This document shows positions 31,106 through 40,379 of a stretch of 64,000 nt of DNA, piece after piece; within the stretch, counting starts at the first letter, position 1; the number at the start of each line of letters is the position of its first letter. Below the pieces are notes generated by a model that worked only from the letters and a program-made list of their open reading frames with translations, searched no databases and was not told where the DNA came from. Source of the DNA: Aureispira sp. CCB-E (GTDB taxonomy: Bacteria; Bacteroidota; Bacteroidia; Chitinophagales; Saprospiraceae); assembly GCF_031326345.1 (NCBI RefSeq), contig NZ_CP133671.1, forward strand, positions 5,208,001-5,272,000, in the 5' to 3' direction. The translations under genes were made by a program, and so were the position numbers.

Positions 31106-31927
31106 ATGAGAAAACTTGCGTTTTATTTCCTATCGCTTGCACTTGTATTTTATACTACTTTTGCTTGTTTGGAAACAAAATCTCCAAATACTCTCTCCAA
31201 AGCAAGTAAAGTTAAAATTTTATTTACTCCATCATTTCTTTGGGAAAGAGTTGAAATTTCACTGGGAGAAGAAAAAGTTATAGTTTCTTCTGAGGATTTT
31301 ACATGGGATCACAAAAAACTAGAACATTATTTTCTACTTGATCAAGTAGAAAGAGACCAAATCGACATTTCCTATATAGGGTTGAATACTAAATTTGATA
31401 CTACTTTTGTATTATCTGATTCTATTAATATTCTAAATCCCCCCCATAACGTAACAAACCATTATCAGGTTGAATATTTTAATGATTTTAAAATAGATAC
31501 GACTCAAAATCAAGAAGGAGGAGTCGTGAATATAGAAGACCTATATGAAAGCAATTATGATGAATATGATGAATCTTTTTTAAGGGAATGGGAATCAGAT
31601 ACTTTGTTTATTTTATCTGAAATAATAGGAGATATTGCATATGTCGGTTATTCAAAATATAAAATATACTCGCTTGAAGATTCTTGTCTTATTGAAATGA
31701 AATCTAAGTTTTATGAGAAATCTACGACCTCTATATCAAAAATACCAAAGCTTGAATTTGAAGCAAGATTAAAAGAACTTGAAGAAAGCTGCTTAGAAAT
31801 TCCTTTTGGATTGTGTATGTCCTCTGTTAAAATCATTTTTGTTCAAAAAAATAAGATGATAACATTTTATGATAGAAGTTGCTCATGGGATGGGTTAAAG
31901 ATATTGGGGAAACTTATTAAGAATTAA
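31106..31927 (+). CDS. Putative lipoprotein (273 aa)
   Basis: The signal peptide (residues 1-20) ends in YTTFAC, a plausible lipobox with Cys at 21. The mature part is Asp/Glu-rich and beta-type, with paired cysteines near the C-terminus. The central part is very acidic (LYESNYDEYDESFLREWESD). It follows the regulator by 67 bp on the same strand. No family recognised. It may be a lysogenic-conversion envelope protein or an unrelated host gene. Confidence 0.6.
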   Translation: MRKLAFYFLSLALVFYTTFACLETKSPNTLSKASKVKILFTPSFLWERVEISLGEEKVIVSSEDFTWDHKKLEHYFLLDQVERDQIDISYIGLNTKFDTTFVLSDSINILNPPHNVTNHYQVEYFNDFKIDTTQNQEGGVVNIEDLYESNYDEYDESFLREWESDTLFILSEIIGDIAYVGYSKYKIYSLEDSCLIEMKSKFYEKSTTSISKIPKLEFEARLKELEESCLEIPFGLCMSSVKIIFVQKNKMITFYDRSCSWDGLKILGKLIKN

Positions 31928-32183
31928 AGTTAGTAATATGACAGATGATTATGTTTCAAAATACATCTTCAAAATAGTTATTATAAAGATGTTAATAATC
32001 TACTAACTGAATAAGAATAAACTAACTCAATAAAGGCTGTAACCATTATAAATAAAGCGTTGTAGCGTTTTAATTTTTAATAATTTTTTACTTTAAATAT
32101 GAATCTTTTTGCTGTCTAATTCGTTGTATTAAGTCCCTTATTGTATGGTTTAACTAATCGGCTAAATCCTGTACAATTACTTA

Positions 32184-32324
32184 ATGAAAACAAATCTAAA
32201 ACTAAAAGATGCGTTGTTACAACAACTATCTGAGCTTGACACACGCATCAAACAGACAGAAAACAAGATTGCTAACCAAAAGATTGAACGACTTGTAAAA
32301 TTGAAACGGTCTTCAAAAAAATGA
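32184..32324 (+). CDS. 46-aa charged helical protein
   Basis: The small ORF starts MKTNLKLKDALLQQLSELDT and ends KLKRSSKK. It is one amphipathic basic helix, followed two bases later by a strong terminator. An autonomous short gene ending at a terminator supports it being real. Its role is not evident. Confidence 0.5.
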   Translation: MKTNLKLKDALLQQLSELDTRIKQTENKIANQKIERLVKLKRSSKK

Positions 32325-32325
32325 A

Positions 32326-32363
32326 AACAGCAGCAAGGAATTGATTCTTTGCTGCTGTTTTTT
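32326..32363 (+). terminator. Intrinsic terminator
   Basis: AAACAGCAGCAA pairs with TTTGCTGCTGTTT (stem about 10 bp around a ~14-nt loop) and runs into TTTTTT. It lies directly behind the 46-aa ORF. Confidence 0.85.
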
Positions 32364-32505
32364 ACTAGAAGGCTTTACAGGGAATTATTTATAAGTCTAC
32401 TATAGACCATAAAACCCTTTTAAATACTATCATCTGGAAACTATTTTTACTTAAAATGTTTTATGAAAATAGTACTCTTAAATCTAGTTTAAAGAATAGC
32501 TTATT

Positions 32506-33066
32506 ATGAAAGTAAAACGACTCTCTGACGAAGTATTTGAAATTGAAAATTTCTTATCAAAAGAAGAATGTAATCATTGGATTGAGTTCAGTGAAAAAAA
32601 GGGATATGAAGTCGCTAAAATCAATATGGGTTTTAGAAGTCAAGTAGTAAATACAGGAATTCGAAATAATGAACGAGTTATTTACAACAGTCTTGATTTA
32701 GCAAATCAGCTTTGGGAAAAAATTAAAATTTTCGTTGTTTCTGAAACTAAATATGCTAAAGCTTGTGGTCTAAATGAAAGATTTCGATTTTATAAATACT
32801 CTCCTGGTCAAGAATTTAAAAGACATCAAGACGGAGCATACATACGAAATACAAATGAACGGAGTGAATACACATTGATTATTTATCTAAATGAAGAAAT
32901 GATTGGAGGCGAAACAGAGTTTACTAAATTAAAAATCCAGCCTAAAACTGGAACTGCTATTATATTTAAACATGAAAGAGTACACTCTGGAAACATTATC
33001 ACTAAAGGATTAAAGTATGTTCTTAGAACAGATATTATATATAAAAGCAAAAAAAATGAAATTTAA
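32506..33066 (+). CDS. 2OG-Fe(II) oxygenase, prolyl-4-hydroxylase-like (186 aa)
   Basis: The double-stranded beta-helix fold begins with FRFYKYSPGQEFKRHQDG, supplying the HxD iron ligands. GGETEFTKLKIQPKTGTAIIF follows, then HERVHSG (distal His), and KGLKYVLRTDIIY, whose Arg binds 2-oxoglutarate. All ligands are present. The reaction is oxidative hydroxylation of a protein or small molecule; the substrate cannot be read from sequence. It starts a run of small plus-strand genes. Confidence 0.85.
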   Translation: MKVKRLSDEVFEIENFLSKEECNHWIEFSEKKGYEVAKINMGFRSQVVNTGIRNNERVIYNSLDLANQLWEKIKIFVVSETKYAKACGLNERFRFYKYSPGQEFKRHQDGAYIRNTNERSEYTLIIYLNEEMIGGETEFTKLKIQPKTGTAIIFKHERVHSGNIITKGLKYVLRTDIIYKSKKNEI

Positions 33067-33370
33067 ACTTTGGCTAGAATTTGAAGAAGTTGATTTTGGA
33101 GATTGGAACAAAGAAAATGAATTTACAAATATTCATGTTGACTTATCTGATGGCAGACATTATGGAATCAATGTTTGGACCTACAAATTTCTTGAAACTT
33201 CAATCAACTACGATATAAAAAATGGTAAAAATCTAAATGGATTGTATCTAATACCTCCAGACTTGTTTGTAAAGGAGCTTTCCAGAGAATGCATTGAAAA
33301 AACAATCTCTGCCCTATTAAAAAAGGGAAATCTTGAGCAGGTTTTAAATCCATCCATTATGTCTGAATAA
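33056..33370 (+). CDS. Hypothetical protein downstream of oxygenase (104 aa)
   Basis: The start at 33056 (MKFKLWLEFEEVDFGDW) is preferred to the longer frame because it avoids deep overlap with the oxygenase. It still overlaps by 11 bp, so the pair is coupled. It is a small acidic protein with strands in the first half (TNIHVDLSDGRHYGINVWTYKF) and helices in the second (KELSRECIEKTISALLKKG). The layout resembles small immunity-type proteins, but no family is certain. Confidence 0.55.
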   Translation: MKFKLWLEFEEVDFGDWNKENEFTNIHVDLSDGRHYGINVWTYKFLETSINYDIKNGKNLNGLYLIPPDLFVKELSRECIEKTISALLKKGNLEQVLNPSIMSE

Positions 33371-33490
33371 AAAATAATGTGTCACAAACATATGTGCTCG
33401 CATTATTTACAAGCAATAATTTCTGAACTCTTAATGCTTTTAGATTTTAAACATATAGATTAAAAAACAGAACTATCAACATACAAACTC

Positions 33491-33982
33491 ATGAATGATA
33501 AAATTGATATTTTCTATGCAATGGAGTACATAAATATCATTGGAAACAGAATTTTAAAAGTCTGGATAACTCCAAAGTATATTTTTGCAGCAAAAGTTAA
33601 AGGTTTTACATCTGAATACACTGGTATTTCCTTTTATGACCAAAACTTGGCAATCCACCCCTTATTAAGATTAGAACCCAAAGCTTATGTCAATTCTAAA
33701 GAGGAAAATAAATATTCACGCTTCTTCTTTGAAAAAATGTCCCCACAGCAATTTATGAGATTAAATAAAGAGAATTTTGTCATTCATAAAAATAAAATCA
33801 AAAGAATCGATTATACAAAGAAAAAAAAGTGGGGTATGGGAAATTACCCGCATACTGGCAGGATTTTTATCAAAACTGAAAAAAATGAATTTAATAAAAA
33901 AAACAATAGAGAGTTTATAATAATAGCAGATCAAAACATTGAGAGAATAATGTCCATCTTAGTAAAAAATCATGAAATCTAA
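33491..33982 (+). CDS. Hypothetical protein (163 aa)
   Basis: A very basic protein (Lys about 17%) with a beta-type N-terminal half (ILKVWITPKYIFAAKVKGF) and a Lys/Asn-rich C-terminal half ending IIADQNIERIMSILVKNHEI. No signal peptide and no recognised family. It is in the plus-strand accessory run between the oxygenase and the DUF6985-like gene. Confidence 0.55.
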   Translation: MNDKIDIFYAMEYINIIGNRILKVWITPKYIFAAKVKGFTSEYTGISFYDQNLAIHPLLRLEPKAYVNSKEENKYSRFFFEKMSPQQFMRLNKENFVIHKNKIKRIDYTKKKKWGMGNYPHTGRIFIKTEKNEFNKKNNREFIIIADQNIERIMSILVKNHEI

Positions 33983-34018
33983 CATTCAATTCAATATTGG
34001 TGTTAGAAGACTCATAAT

Positions 34019-34450
34019 ATGAAACAACTCTTACTATATACAACCCTATTATTTACTCTTTTGAGTTTAGGACAATCATGTTGCCTACCGAAAACGACTA
34101 AATGTATACTTTCAACCAATACCAACTTTAGAATTATTAAAAGAGAGGAAAGAAAAATAGGGGTTGAAATGATTAAAATAAATGAAGATTTATTTATAAA
34201 TACCGATACCCTCTTCATTTCACGTAAGGTTCAAAAATTGGCATTGAAAAATAAAGTAAAAAACGCTAAGGAATTTTGCTTATTGATAAAGCCAGGCACT
34301 ATATCAGAATCTTATATATTAGAAGTCAATCACACCAAAGTATGTATCCGAAATATTAATAGTATAAGCATTAAAGGAAAATACTATCGAAGTAACCTAT
34401 ATAATTACTGTAAAAATTTATTCAAAAGAAAAATGAAAATAAAATCATGA
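34019..34450 (+). CDS. Putative lipoprotein/secreted protein (143 aa)
   Basis: The signal peptide MKQLLLYTTLLFTLLSLG is followed by QSCC, a lipobox-like junction. The mature part is basic and beta-type. It overlaps the next gene by four bases (ATGA), so the two are coupled. Function unknown. Confidence 0.6.
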   Translation: MKQLLLYTTLLFTLLSLGQSCCLPKTTKCILSTNTNFRIIKREERKIGVEMIKINEDLFINTDTLFISRKVQKLALKNKVKNAKEFCLLIKPGTISESYILEVNHTKVCIRNINSISIKGKYYRSNLYNYCKNLFKRKMKIKS

Positions 34451-34938
34451 CAATAGAAAATTTAACAGAAGGAGAATTTGGTTATTTTGGAGCTACCGTA
34501 AATTTAAAAGCTTGGAATAATTTTCTAAATGGTCCCAAAGAAATTGATATAATCTTTGTAAATAGTGAAGGAGATACAATAAAAAATATTATGCAAAAAT
34601 TCTCTAGTACCTATGGATACATTATAAAAAATCAAAATAGTATCCAAAGAGATATGCTAGATTTCTTGCTGAATGAATACCCTTATCAAAGAGAAGACTA
34701 TAGAGACTTTCTTGGAAGTAATTTTAAAAAATTAATGCCATCAATAAACCATATTGATGAATTCTCTAATCTAATTGGTTTATCTACAATTTATTTTAGA
34801 CCTGAAATAAAAGATGGAATAGCTTATGTAGGTTATCAATTTTATTGTGCTTGGGACGAAGAGCATGGTTTGGGGTTTATAACTCATAAAGATGAAACTT
34901 TGGATATGGGAGGAGCTACTAGCGCTTTTAATTTCTAA
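34447..34938 (+). CDS. DUF6985-like protein (163 aa)
   Basis: The C-terminal region YVGYQFYCAWDEEHGLGFITHKD matches the characteristic W-D-E-E-H-G-L-G block of DUF6985, a family often found among polymorphic-toxin immunity proteins. The N-terminal part (GEFGYFGATVNLKAW) forms strands. With the preceding lipoprotein it could be an envelope-toxin/immunity pair, but the family's role is itself only inferred. Family assignment is from memory of the motif. Confidence 0.6.
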   Translation: MTIENLTEGEFGYFGATVNLKAWNNFLNGPKEIDIIFVNSEGDTIKNIMQKFSSTYGYIIKNQNSIQRDMLDFLLNEYPYQREDYRDFLGSNFKKLMPSINHIDEFSNLIGLSTIYFRPEIKDGIAYVGYQFYCAWDEEHGLGFITHKDETLDMGGATSAFNF

Positions 34939-34983
34939 AAACTATCTATAACAATTCTTCATACAAAACATCGAAAACAAATA

Positions 34984-35018
34984 TAAAAAGGCAGTAAAAA
35001 GAATCATTTCACTGCCTG
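34984..35018 (-). terminator. Terminator of integrase gene
   Basis: On the minus strand AGGCAGT pairs with ACTGCCT and runs into TTTTTAT. The hairpin lies 11 bp after the integrase stop. It may also serve the convergent plus-strand gene ending at 34938. Confidence 0.75.
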
Positions 35019-35028
35019 TACAATTATA

Positions 35029-36195
35029 CTACCAATCCACCCCATCCAAAGCATCATTAATCAAATTATTCGAGAGATGCACATAAATCATAGTAGTAGC
35101 CAAATCCGAATGCTGCAGCATTGCCTTTAAAATATGAATCGGCACCTTACCAGCCAAATGCGTCGCAAAAGTATGTCGAGCTACATGACTTGTGAGCGAC
35201 TTGTGAATATCAGCCCGTTCTGCCAAGACTTTCAATGTTCTATTATAGTACTGGTTACTGTACTCATAAAATAGATGGGTACTAGGAGCCATTGCACCAA
35301 AGGAATATTTTTCGACAATATTTGTGGGTTTATCCCCATAGAGTTTGTACAAAGGCAAGATCAATTGTTTGCCTGTTTTTTGTGCCATAATCTTTAAGAC
35401 ATAGCCACCTTTTTCATTCTGCTCAATGTTTTCCCATTTGACCGAGCGCACATCTGCAAAGCGCAAACCTGTATAACAAGAAAATAAAAACATATCTCGA
35501 ATCAACTCCAGATAAAATTCATCTTTAGAAAAAGAGAGCTGCTCCAGCTGTGTCACTTCTCCTTGAGTCAAAACGGTTCGTTCTGTTTTGACCTGTTTCG
35601 GACTAAATTTTTTATAAGGATTCTTATTGCTATCAAACATATCCAATTTAATAGCCAAATTAATATAGCGCCTGATTTGTTTGTGGTGGGTAAAGATTGT
35701 ATTGATATGCAAATTGTGTTGATGCAAGAAACGGTCGTACTCAACAATCAGGTTATAAGTTAATTCAGAAAATTTAACATCCGTTCTAAAACGTTTCCAA
35801 TAATTGAGAGCTGTCTTTTGTTTCTTCTTAGTTTCTTTAGCTAGAGTAGTGCTATTGGTCATTTCATACTCATAGAACTCTGTAAAGGAGTTGATGTTTT
35901 TATATCGACTAAGGACAACGAGCTGCTCCAAGGAAACAGAGCCTTGTATTTTGGTTTGCTCCAAGGCGAACATTTCCATTTTATCAATTTGCCGCCTAAT
36001 TTCGTTGTTTAGTGCAATAGCATTGGAATGTCCAACAACACGCTGAAGCTTTTTGCTCCATTGAGTAGGAGGAATGTAAATACCAGTAGAGAAGAATTTG
36101 TTTTGTCCATCCAAATAAGCTTTGATCTGAATGAGTGCAGTTCCGTTTTTACGAAGTTTGTTTTTTCGGTTGTGCACAAGCGAAAAATGAATCAT
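35029..36195 (-). CDS. Tyrosine-type integrase, Bacteroidota mobile-element type (388 aa)
   Basis: The start at 36195 (MIHFSLVHNRKNKLR) is preferred because the longer frame adds a hydrophobic non-homologous leader. Domains: arm-DNA-binding (residues 1-90, LIQIKAYLDGQNKFFSTGIYIPPTQW), SAM-like core-binding (100-200), and catalytic (210-385). Catalytic residues: R in SCYTGLRFADV, K in MAQKTGKQ, HxxR in SHVARHTFATHL, H in MLQHSDLATT, and Y in MIYVHLS. It is the integrase type of Bacteroidota conjugative and phage elements, unrelated to the recombinase at 10.1 kb. It may integrate copy 1 or a separate element. Confidence 0.88.
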   Translation of the reverse strand: MIHFSLVHNRKNKLRKNGTALIQIKAYLDGQNKFFSTGIYIPPTQWSKKLQRVVGHSNAIALNNEIRRQIDKMEMFALEQTKIQGSVSLEQLVVLSRYKNINSFTEFYEYEMTNSTTLAKETKKKQKTALNYWKRFRTDVKFSELTYNLIVEYDRFLHQHNLHINTIFTHHKQIRRYINLAIKLDMFDSNKNPYKKFSPKQVKTERTVLTQGEVTQLEQLSFSKDEFYLELIRDMFLFSCYTGLRFADVRSVKWENIEQNEKGGYVLKIMAQKTGKQLILPLYKLYGDKPTNIVEKYSFGAMAPSTHLFYEYSNQYYNRTLKVLAERADIHKSLTSHVARHTFATHLAGKVPIHILKAMLQHSDLATTMIYVHLSNNLINDALDGVDW

Positions 36196-36555
36196 GATTT
36201 TAATTTTTAAAAGATTAAAAATCACACGACTCATCCTGAGGGTAACAAAAATGGGTACAAAAATAGTACAAAAAAACAGTGTATATGGATGTAAATGGAA
36301 TGTAACCCATTTAGAAAACAAAAGCCTAAAAGTAAGCGGAAACGGCGATTAACACTAGCTTTCAGAGCTATGAATGTTTATAAAAAACATTCTTTTTAGT
36401 GCCCACAACAGGATTGAAGTTTATTTTTGTATTAATTTGGTTTTTAGCTCCTTGTAAACATAACTCTGTTTTCAGTGAACAAAATAAGAATAGTTTTTTA
36501 TGCTCCACTACCACCAAATGATATAAGATACAATAGTACTCGTAAATTTTATAAG
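36196..36555. other. Gap with no recognised gene
   Basis: The 360 bp upstream of the integrase contain no supported ORF, repeat or hairpin that I can identify. An integrase attachment site could lie here, but I find no matching direct repeat in the window. Confidence 0.4.
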
Positions 36556-37073
36556 AACAAGCGAAATCTGTACTTGAAAAATGGGTAGTTTATGCAAAAC
36601 CATCTTTTGGAGGAATCGACCAAGTCTTAGAATATTTAGGAAGATAGACCCATCGCATAGCGATCAGTAATTACAGAATTTTGGAGCTAAAAACAAAGCA
36701 TGTTACGTTTAGTTATCTGGATCGAAAAAGGGGAACAATAGGAATAGAACGAATAAGAGGGGAAGAATTTGTGCTTCGATTTTTACAACATGTACTCCCC
36801 AAACGATTTACAAAAATCAGGCATTATGGCTTTTTGTCTACAAGGAGTAAAAGTGTTGATTTACCAAAGATTAGAAGGGCATTGAAGGTAAACCATCCCC
36901 CTGCAAAAAAGAAATGGAGTGCTAGGCAAATCATGATTACAACGCAAGGTAAAGATCCCTATCTCTGTCCAAAATGTCAATTGGCAGAGCTGGTGGTGGT
37001 GGCAGTTTTTCCTAGTATTCGAGGATCCCCACCTCGTTTTTTTAGCAGGGATAAAAAAGTAAGATTGCTCTAA
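36556..37073 (+). pseudogene. IS91-family transposase remnant (C-terminal part)
   Basis: In one plus frame the sequence reads EKWVVYAKPSFGGIDQVLEYLGR, a TAG stop at 36645-36647, THRIAISNYRI, then VTFSYLDRK and GEEFVLRFLQHVLPKRFTKIRHYGFL, with a CPKC zinc motif at the end. This is the conserved C-terminal region of IS91/IS801 Y2 transposases, where the family has GRYTHRIAISN; the Tyr codon has become a stop. The N-terminal half with the catalytic HUH is missing. Inactive. Confidence 0.85.
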
Positions 37074-37300
37074 AAAACCTTGTCTATAAACAAGGAGGGC
37101 TATCTATGTCCTTATGGGAAGAAAAAGGGGTAAACATGATTTTACAAAGAGCCAAAGAGCGATGAATATGGCAAAAAAGATATCAATAAGGATGGAATTG
37201 GATCTATTTTTCAAAAAAAGAGCCTTCTAGAACAATGGGCGACTAAGCGCTAATTTATTGAAATTACACAAGAGCTATTTTACCGACTCTACTCGGGGTG
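37074..37300. other. IS91 end and degraded sequence
   Basis: The stretch begins with a hairpin CCTTG-TCTATAAA-CAAGG (about 37078-37096), similar to the subterminal hairpin of IS91 elements. After it I see only broken short frames and no supported gene. It is probably decayed cassette or IS sequence. Confidence 0.4.
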
Positions 37301-37301
37301 T

Positions 37302-37375
37302 TCAGTGCAACAACACGATAAAATTAGTGGGGTCTCATGGACCCACTTAATTTTGATCGCTAATTGTTAGGCACC
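37302..37375 (-). other. Short attC site at the far end of array 2
   Basis: The minus-strand R'' arm GGTGCCTAAC (complement 37366-37375) and an R' arm in GTGTTGTTGCAC bracket CGATCAAAATTAAGTGGGTCC/GGGTCTCATG-type arms. AAAATTAAGTGGG pairs with CCCACTAATTTT. Length is about 74 bp. The R'' arm is complementary over ten bases to the start of the adjacent cassette (GTTAGGCACC). Beyond it the array is destroyed by the IS91 remnant. Confidence 0.65.
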
Positions 37376-37468
37376 GTTTTGATTTTTTTGCTATTTTAGA
37401 TATTACGCAAATAGGCTGCGTAGTTATGTCGTAGCTTTGGCAAATAATCATTTAAATACTCCTGTACA

Positions 37469-38767
37469 ATGAAAATTTCAACAAATCCAAATATTTACAA
37501 TTTTTTTAATGAAGATTTAGTCGAGCTGAATTATTCTGAAATTGAATATAATTCATTCTTTCATGAGAACTTTTCTGATTGGATTAATAATGCTTTGCAG
37601 TTTCAAAGAGATTTTCCTGAAAAGACAAGCATTTATTGGACAGAGTTAATGAGAAGTGATTTTACTCTCAAGTTTCTATTTGAAGTAAAGGAAGTTTTAA
37701 GAGCTGATGTGAATGACTGGGATAATCAAAAAAGGGTGGATTTTGTTTGTTATTTTTTTGAAAATGCATATTATCATTTTGCTTTTTTGTCATTTTGTAT
37801 GAATTATTCTCAAACTTCGATTTCTCGGCTATGTGAGACTTGGAATTATCCCCAAAAAGCTCAAAAATGTGAAAAGTGGCGCCAAAATGCTTGGAAGATA
37901 GGGACTAATTTTACATCTGGGAAGAATTGGATTTTACATAACTGTGATTTATTTAGACAATATGATGGAGATATTTCTTTAGTTAAAGAGATTAGGAATT
38001 CTAAAAGCCATTCAGATTTAATAATCAAAAAAGATAGAATCATACTTCTTAACGAAGAAAATTCCCATGTCATATATTCAGGAGAACTTAATGGTTTAGT
38101 CAAGTTTTTGCATAATAGTTTTTTAGTTACTTGTGAATTTCATTCAAGACTTCTGATTGAGCATTACTTCTGGTTGTTGCCATCAATAGTTTTAACACTG
38201 CCTGAAAAGTTTAACTACACCAAAAGAAATATCAAAAGCGATTTAGTAAAAGATGATGAGTCTGAGCAAACTAAAGAACTAAAGAAAGATAAGTTTTTCT
38301 CATCTAGTGATCAAGTTTCAAAGTTTTCAGAATTCATTATCTTCTGTGTGAATTATCTTATGCAAAACTTTTGGAAAGATTTTAAGGAGAGAGAGGATTT
38401 AATAAACCTCTTATTAGCTCCAAGAGGAATGAATGTTAAGACTGAAAAAATTCTTGATATTCAATTAGAAATTGCTGTTGAATTTATCAATCTTCTTTTT
38501 CAAGTAAAAAAATCTGTTGTTCAAAAAGTTTACGATAAAGAAATAGAAATCCAAAAATATACTGTTGATTCAATATTAGAAGTTGATGTTCAAGAAGTTT
38601 TAGAAGATGTTTCAAAGGTAGTTTTAGAGGCTCTTGAAGTTGCAAATACAGACCAGAAAAATTTTATGCTTAGCACACTGATTTTGCATGTTTTTATGAC
38701 TTTTATATTGTCTATGCATAGTATAATGTCAAATTATCGAACTTTATTTGTAGAACAGGACTCCTAA
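37469..38767 (+). CDS. Helical HEPN-like cassette protein, antisense in its cassette (432 aa)
   Basis: A largely helical protein with many Phe, Leu and Asn residues. KEIRNSKSHSDLII (about residues 172-185) contains RNSKSH, the RNxxxH form of the HEPN active motif, followed by strands as in Apea-like or RiboL-PSP HEPN proteins. The C-terminal 150 residues are helical with a hydrophobic end. It is on the plus strand, against the array, and so needs its own promoter in the ~90 bp after the attC. A stress or defence RNase role is inferred from one motif. Confidence 0.55.
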   Translation: MKISTNPNIYNFFNEDLVELNYSEIEYNSFFHENFSDWINNALQFQRDFPEKTSIYWTELMRSDFTLKFLFEVKEVLRADVNDWDNQKRVDFVCYFFENAYYHFAFLSFCMNYSQTSISRLCETWNYPQKAQKCEKWRQNAWKIGTNFTSGKNWILHNCDLFRQYDGDISLVKEIRNSKSHSDLIIKKDRIILLNEENSHVIYSGELNGLVKFLHNSFLVTCEFHSRLLIEHYFWLLPSIVLTLPEKFNYTKRNIKSDLVKDDESEQTKELKKDKFFSSSDQVSKFSEFIIFCVNYLMQNFWKDFKEREDLINLLLAPRGMNVKTEKILDIQLEIAVEFINLLFQVKKSVVQKVYDKEIEIQKYTVDSILEVDVQEVLEDVSKVVLEALEVANTDQKNFMLSTLILHVFMTFILSMHSIMSNYRTLFVEQDS

Positions 38768-38768
38768 T

Positions 38769-38971
38769 GGTGCCTAACGTACAGATATACGCAGTGGCGA
38801 AAGGGCGAAGCCGTTTCCCCAAGCCCCTGCAATATAGCAAAATCTGTGATTTTGTGGATAAATTTTAGAACGCTTTCCACAAAATCGCAGATTTTGCGCC
38901 CCAAGAGCAGCGGATGAACTTTAGGCGAATCTTGAAACTCGCCATTGACGTATATCTGCGTGTTAGATGCA
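38769..38971 (-). other. attC recombination site (array 2, cassettes 4/5)
   Basis: The site is about 203 bp. The R' arm is GGTGCCTAAC (38769-38778) and the R'' arm GTTAGATGCA (38962-38971). Inner arms CAGATATACG and CGTATATCTG pair perfectly. The central stem is GCAAAATCTGTGATTTTGTGG with CCACAAAATCGCAGATTTTGC. The R' core GTTAGGC fits the GTTRRRY consensus exactly. Confidence 0.85.
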
Positions 38972-38974
38972 GTA

Positions 38975-40237
38975 TTATTGTCGTATTTCTTTTTCATGCA
39001 AGTGCCACATTTTCCAAATAGTTGCAAAAGGGCATAACTCATCATGTGTTACTCTTTCCCAAGGTCTGTTGTCACAGAATTCATCAGTTTTGATATCTGT
39101 GAAATTTTTGCAATATTCTTTCATTTCACAATGCGTATGACCTTTTAGTAAAACCTTATATACTTCAGAGATTGCATTCAACGAGATTGCTTGTTCATGT
39201 GCTGTAGACCAATATAAGTTTTCATCATTTGTCATTAGGGGGATTCCCAAATCATCAAAAAGACTAATGATTTTCTCCATTGGGTGTTTTTTCCATTTAA
39301 CCAAATTAGCAAAAGAAAAGTTATTTTTTTCTCTATAAACTCTTACTTTTTCAAATAAAGAATCAAGCCATTCTTTCATTGGGATAAATTCATCGGATGT
39401 GTAATAGTTTATAATGGACTTTTTAGAATCCTCAAATAGTTCTAAATATAACTCTTGATTGTTGTATTCTATTCTATTAAATAGAATCCTATATTGCTTT
39501 GCGAATTCAAAAACTTCATCTGACGTTTTGGGGATAATTTCTGATTTCATCATCTTTTTACATAGGTCTACAAATCGTTCACTTGGGTTAAATAAGTCTA
39601 GGGAAACTTCACAAATAGCAATTAATGCTTCAGTAACTATTTTTTCTTTAAAGATATGCTCAGCAACTGATTCAACAATTTTATATGGGAAAAAATCTGG
39701 TTTGGGGGTGCTTGGAAATAATTCTTTTTCAATTAAGTACGCCATACCTTCAAGAATACAAAAAGAACCAAATTTGATATCATATTCATCGTCAAATTCA
39801 AGATCCTGCAATTTAAGAATTATTTCAATATTTGTATCGTTTTCAGGAATCTCAAGTTCATTAATTTCAATAGCAAAAACAGCTCCACTGTTTCTTTCTA
39901 CATCTTGAGAACCCGAATACAAACGGAATAATTCAGAATTGGTCCAAGCAATCGATTTAGGAGGTATACTACACGGAATGCTAAAACTATCATTTTTATT
40001 TCCAAAAATTTCCACACTAATTTCTCTAACAACATCAACAGTATGGATAATGTTAATCAAGCCATATGTAGTGAATAAATCTTGCAAAAAGTGAATAAAT
40101 TCATGTACAAAGGTCGCTTGAGCTTCTTCTGAAAGTTTATTCAAATCATCTAATGGTTCTTTGGTTCCTACATGAAGCATGAAGAAAGAAGGAGTATATT
40201 TCCCCCATATACTAGTTTTTTTAGAATCTAAATCCAT
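38975..40237 (-). CDS. Zincin-like cassette protein (420 aa)
   Basis: ATFVHEFIHFLQDLFTTYG (about residues 36-54) contains HEFIH, an HExxH motif at the start of a helix, as in zinc metallopeptidases. A third ligand may be the Glu in FCILEGMAYLIEKE (about residues 150-165), where an E followed by a small-residue pair is typical of gluzincins. The C-terminus has a Cys/His-rich part (HTHCEMKEYCKNF...CDNRPW...CPFATIWKMWHLH). The length suits a single-domain cytosolic peptidase with a metal-binding tail. Cassette start is at 40388. Confidence 0.6.
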   Translation of the reverse strand: MDLDSKKTSIWGKYTPSFFMLHVGTKEPLDDLNKLSEEAQATFVHEFIHFLQDLFTTYGLINIIHTVDVVREISVEIFGNKNDSFSIPCSIPPKSIAWTNSELFRLYSGSQDVERNSGAVFAIEINELEIPENDTNIEIILKLQDLEFDDEYDIKFGSFCILEGMAYLIEKELFPSTPKPDFFPYKIVESVAEHIFKEKIVTEALIAICEVSLDLFNPSERFVDLCKKMMKSEIIPKTSDEVFEFAKQYRILFNRIEYNNQELYLELFEDSKKSIINYYTSDEFIPMKEWLDSLFEKVRVYREKNNFSFANLVKWKKHPMEKIISLFDDLGIPLMTNDENLYWSTAHEQAISLNAISEVYKVLLKGHTHCEMKEYCKNFTDIKTDEFCDNRPWERVTHDELCPFATIWKMWHLHEKEIRQ

Positions 40238-40379
40238 TTGATTTTTTTATACTGACTAACGGTACAAAGTGCTGTTGAAAATCAATAGTTTTTAAATTTT
40301 GATAAAGATAATTTATTTTCAACATTTTAAGGCTTTCGTTAGCTCTCTAAATTAATTCCAGTCCCTGAATAGTTGAATT

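Noticed and set aside
36681-37073. Complete 130-aa gene
   Set aside because: It starts at a TTG inside an IS91 transposase frame that continues upstream past a stop codon, so it is a pseudogene fragment.
40252-40347. attC-like pair of CTAAC/GTTAG arms with an inner ATTTTCAACA repeat, suggesting a tiny ORF-less cassette
   Set aside because: The end signatures do not match: the cassette starting at 40388 (GTTAGATGCA) matches the R'' arm at 38962, so this palindrome lies inside one larger cassette.
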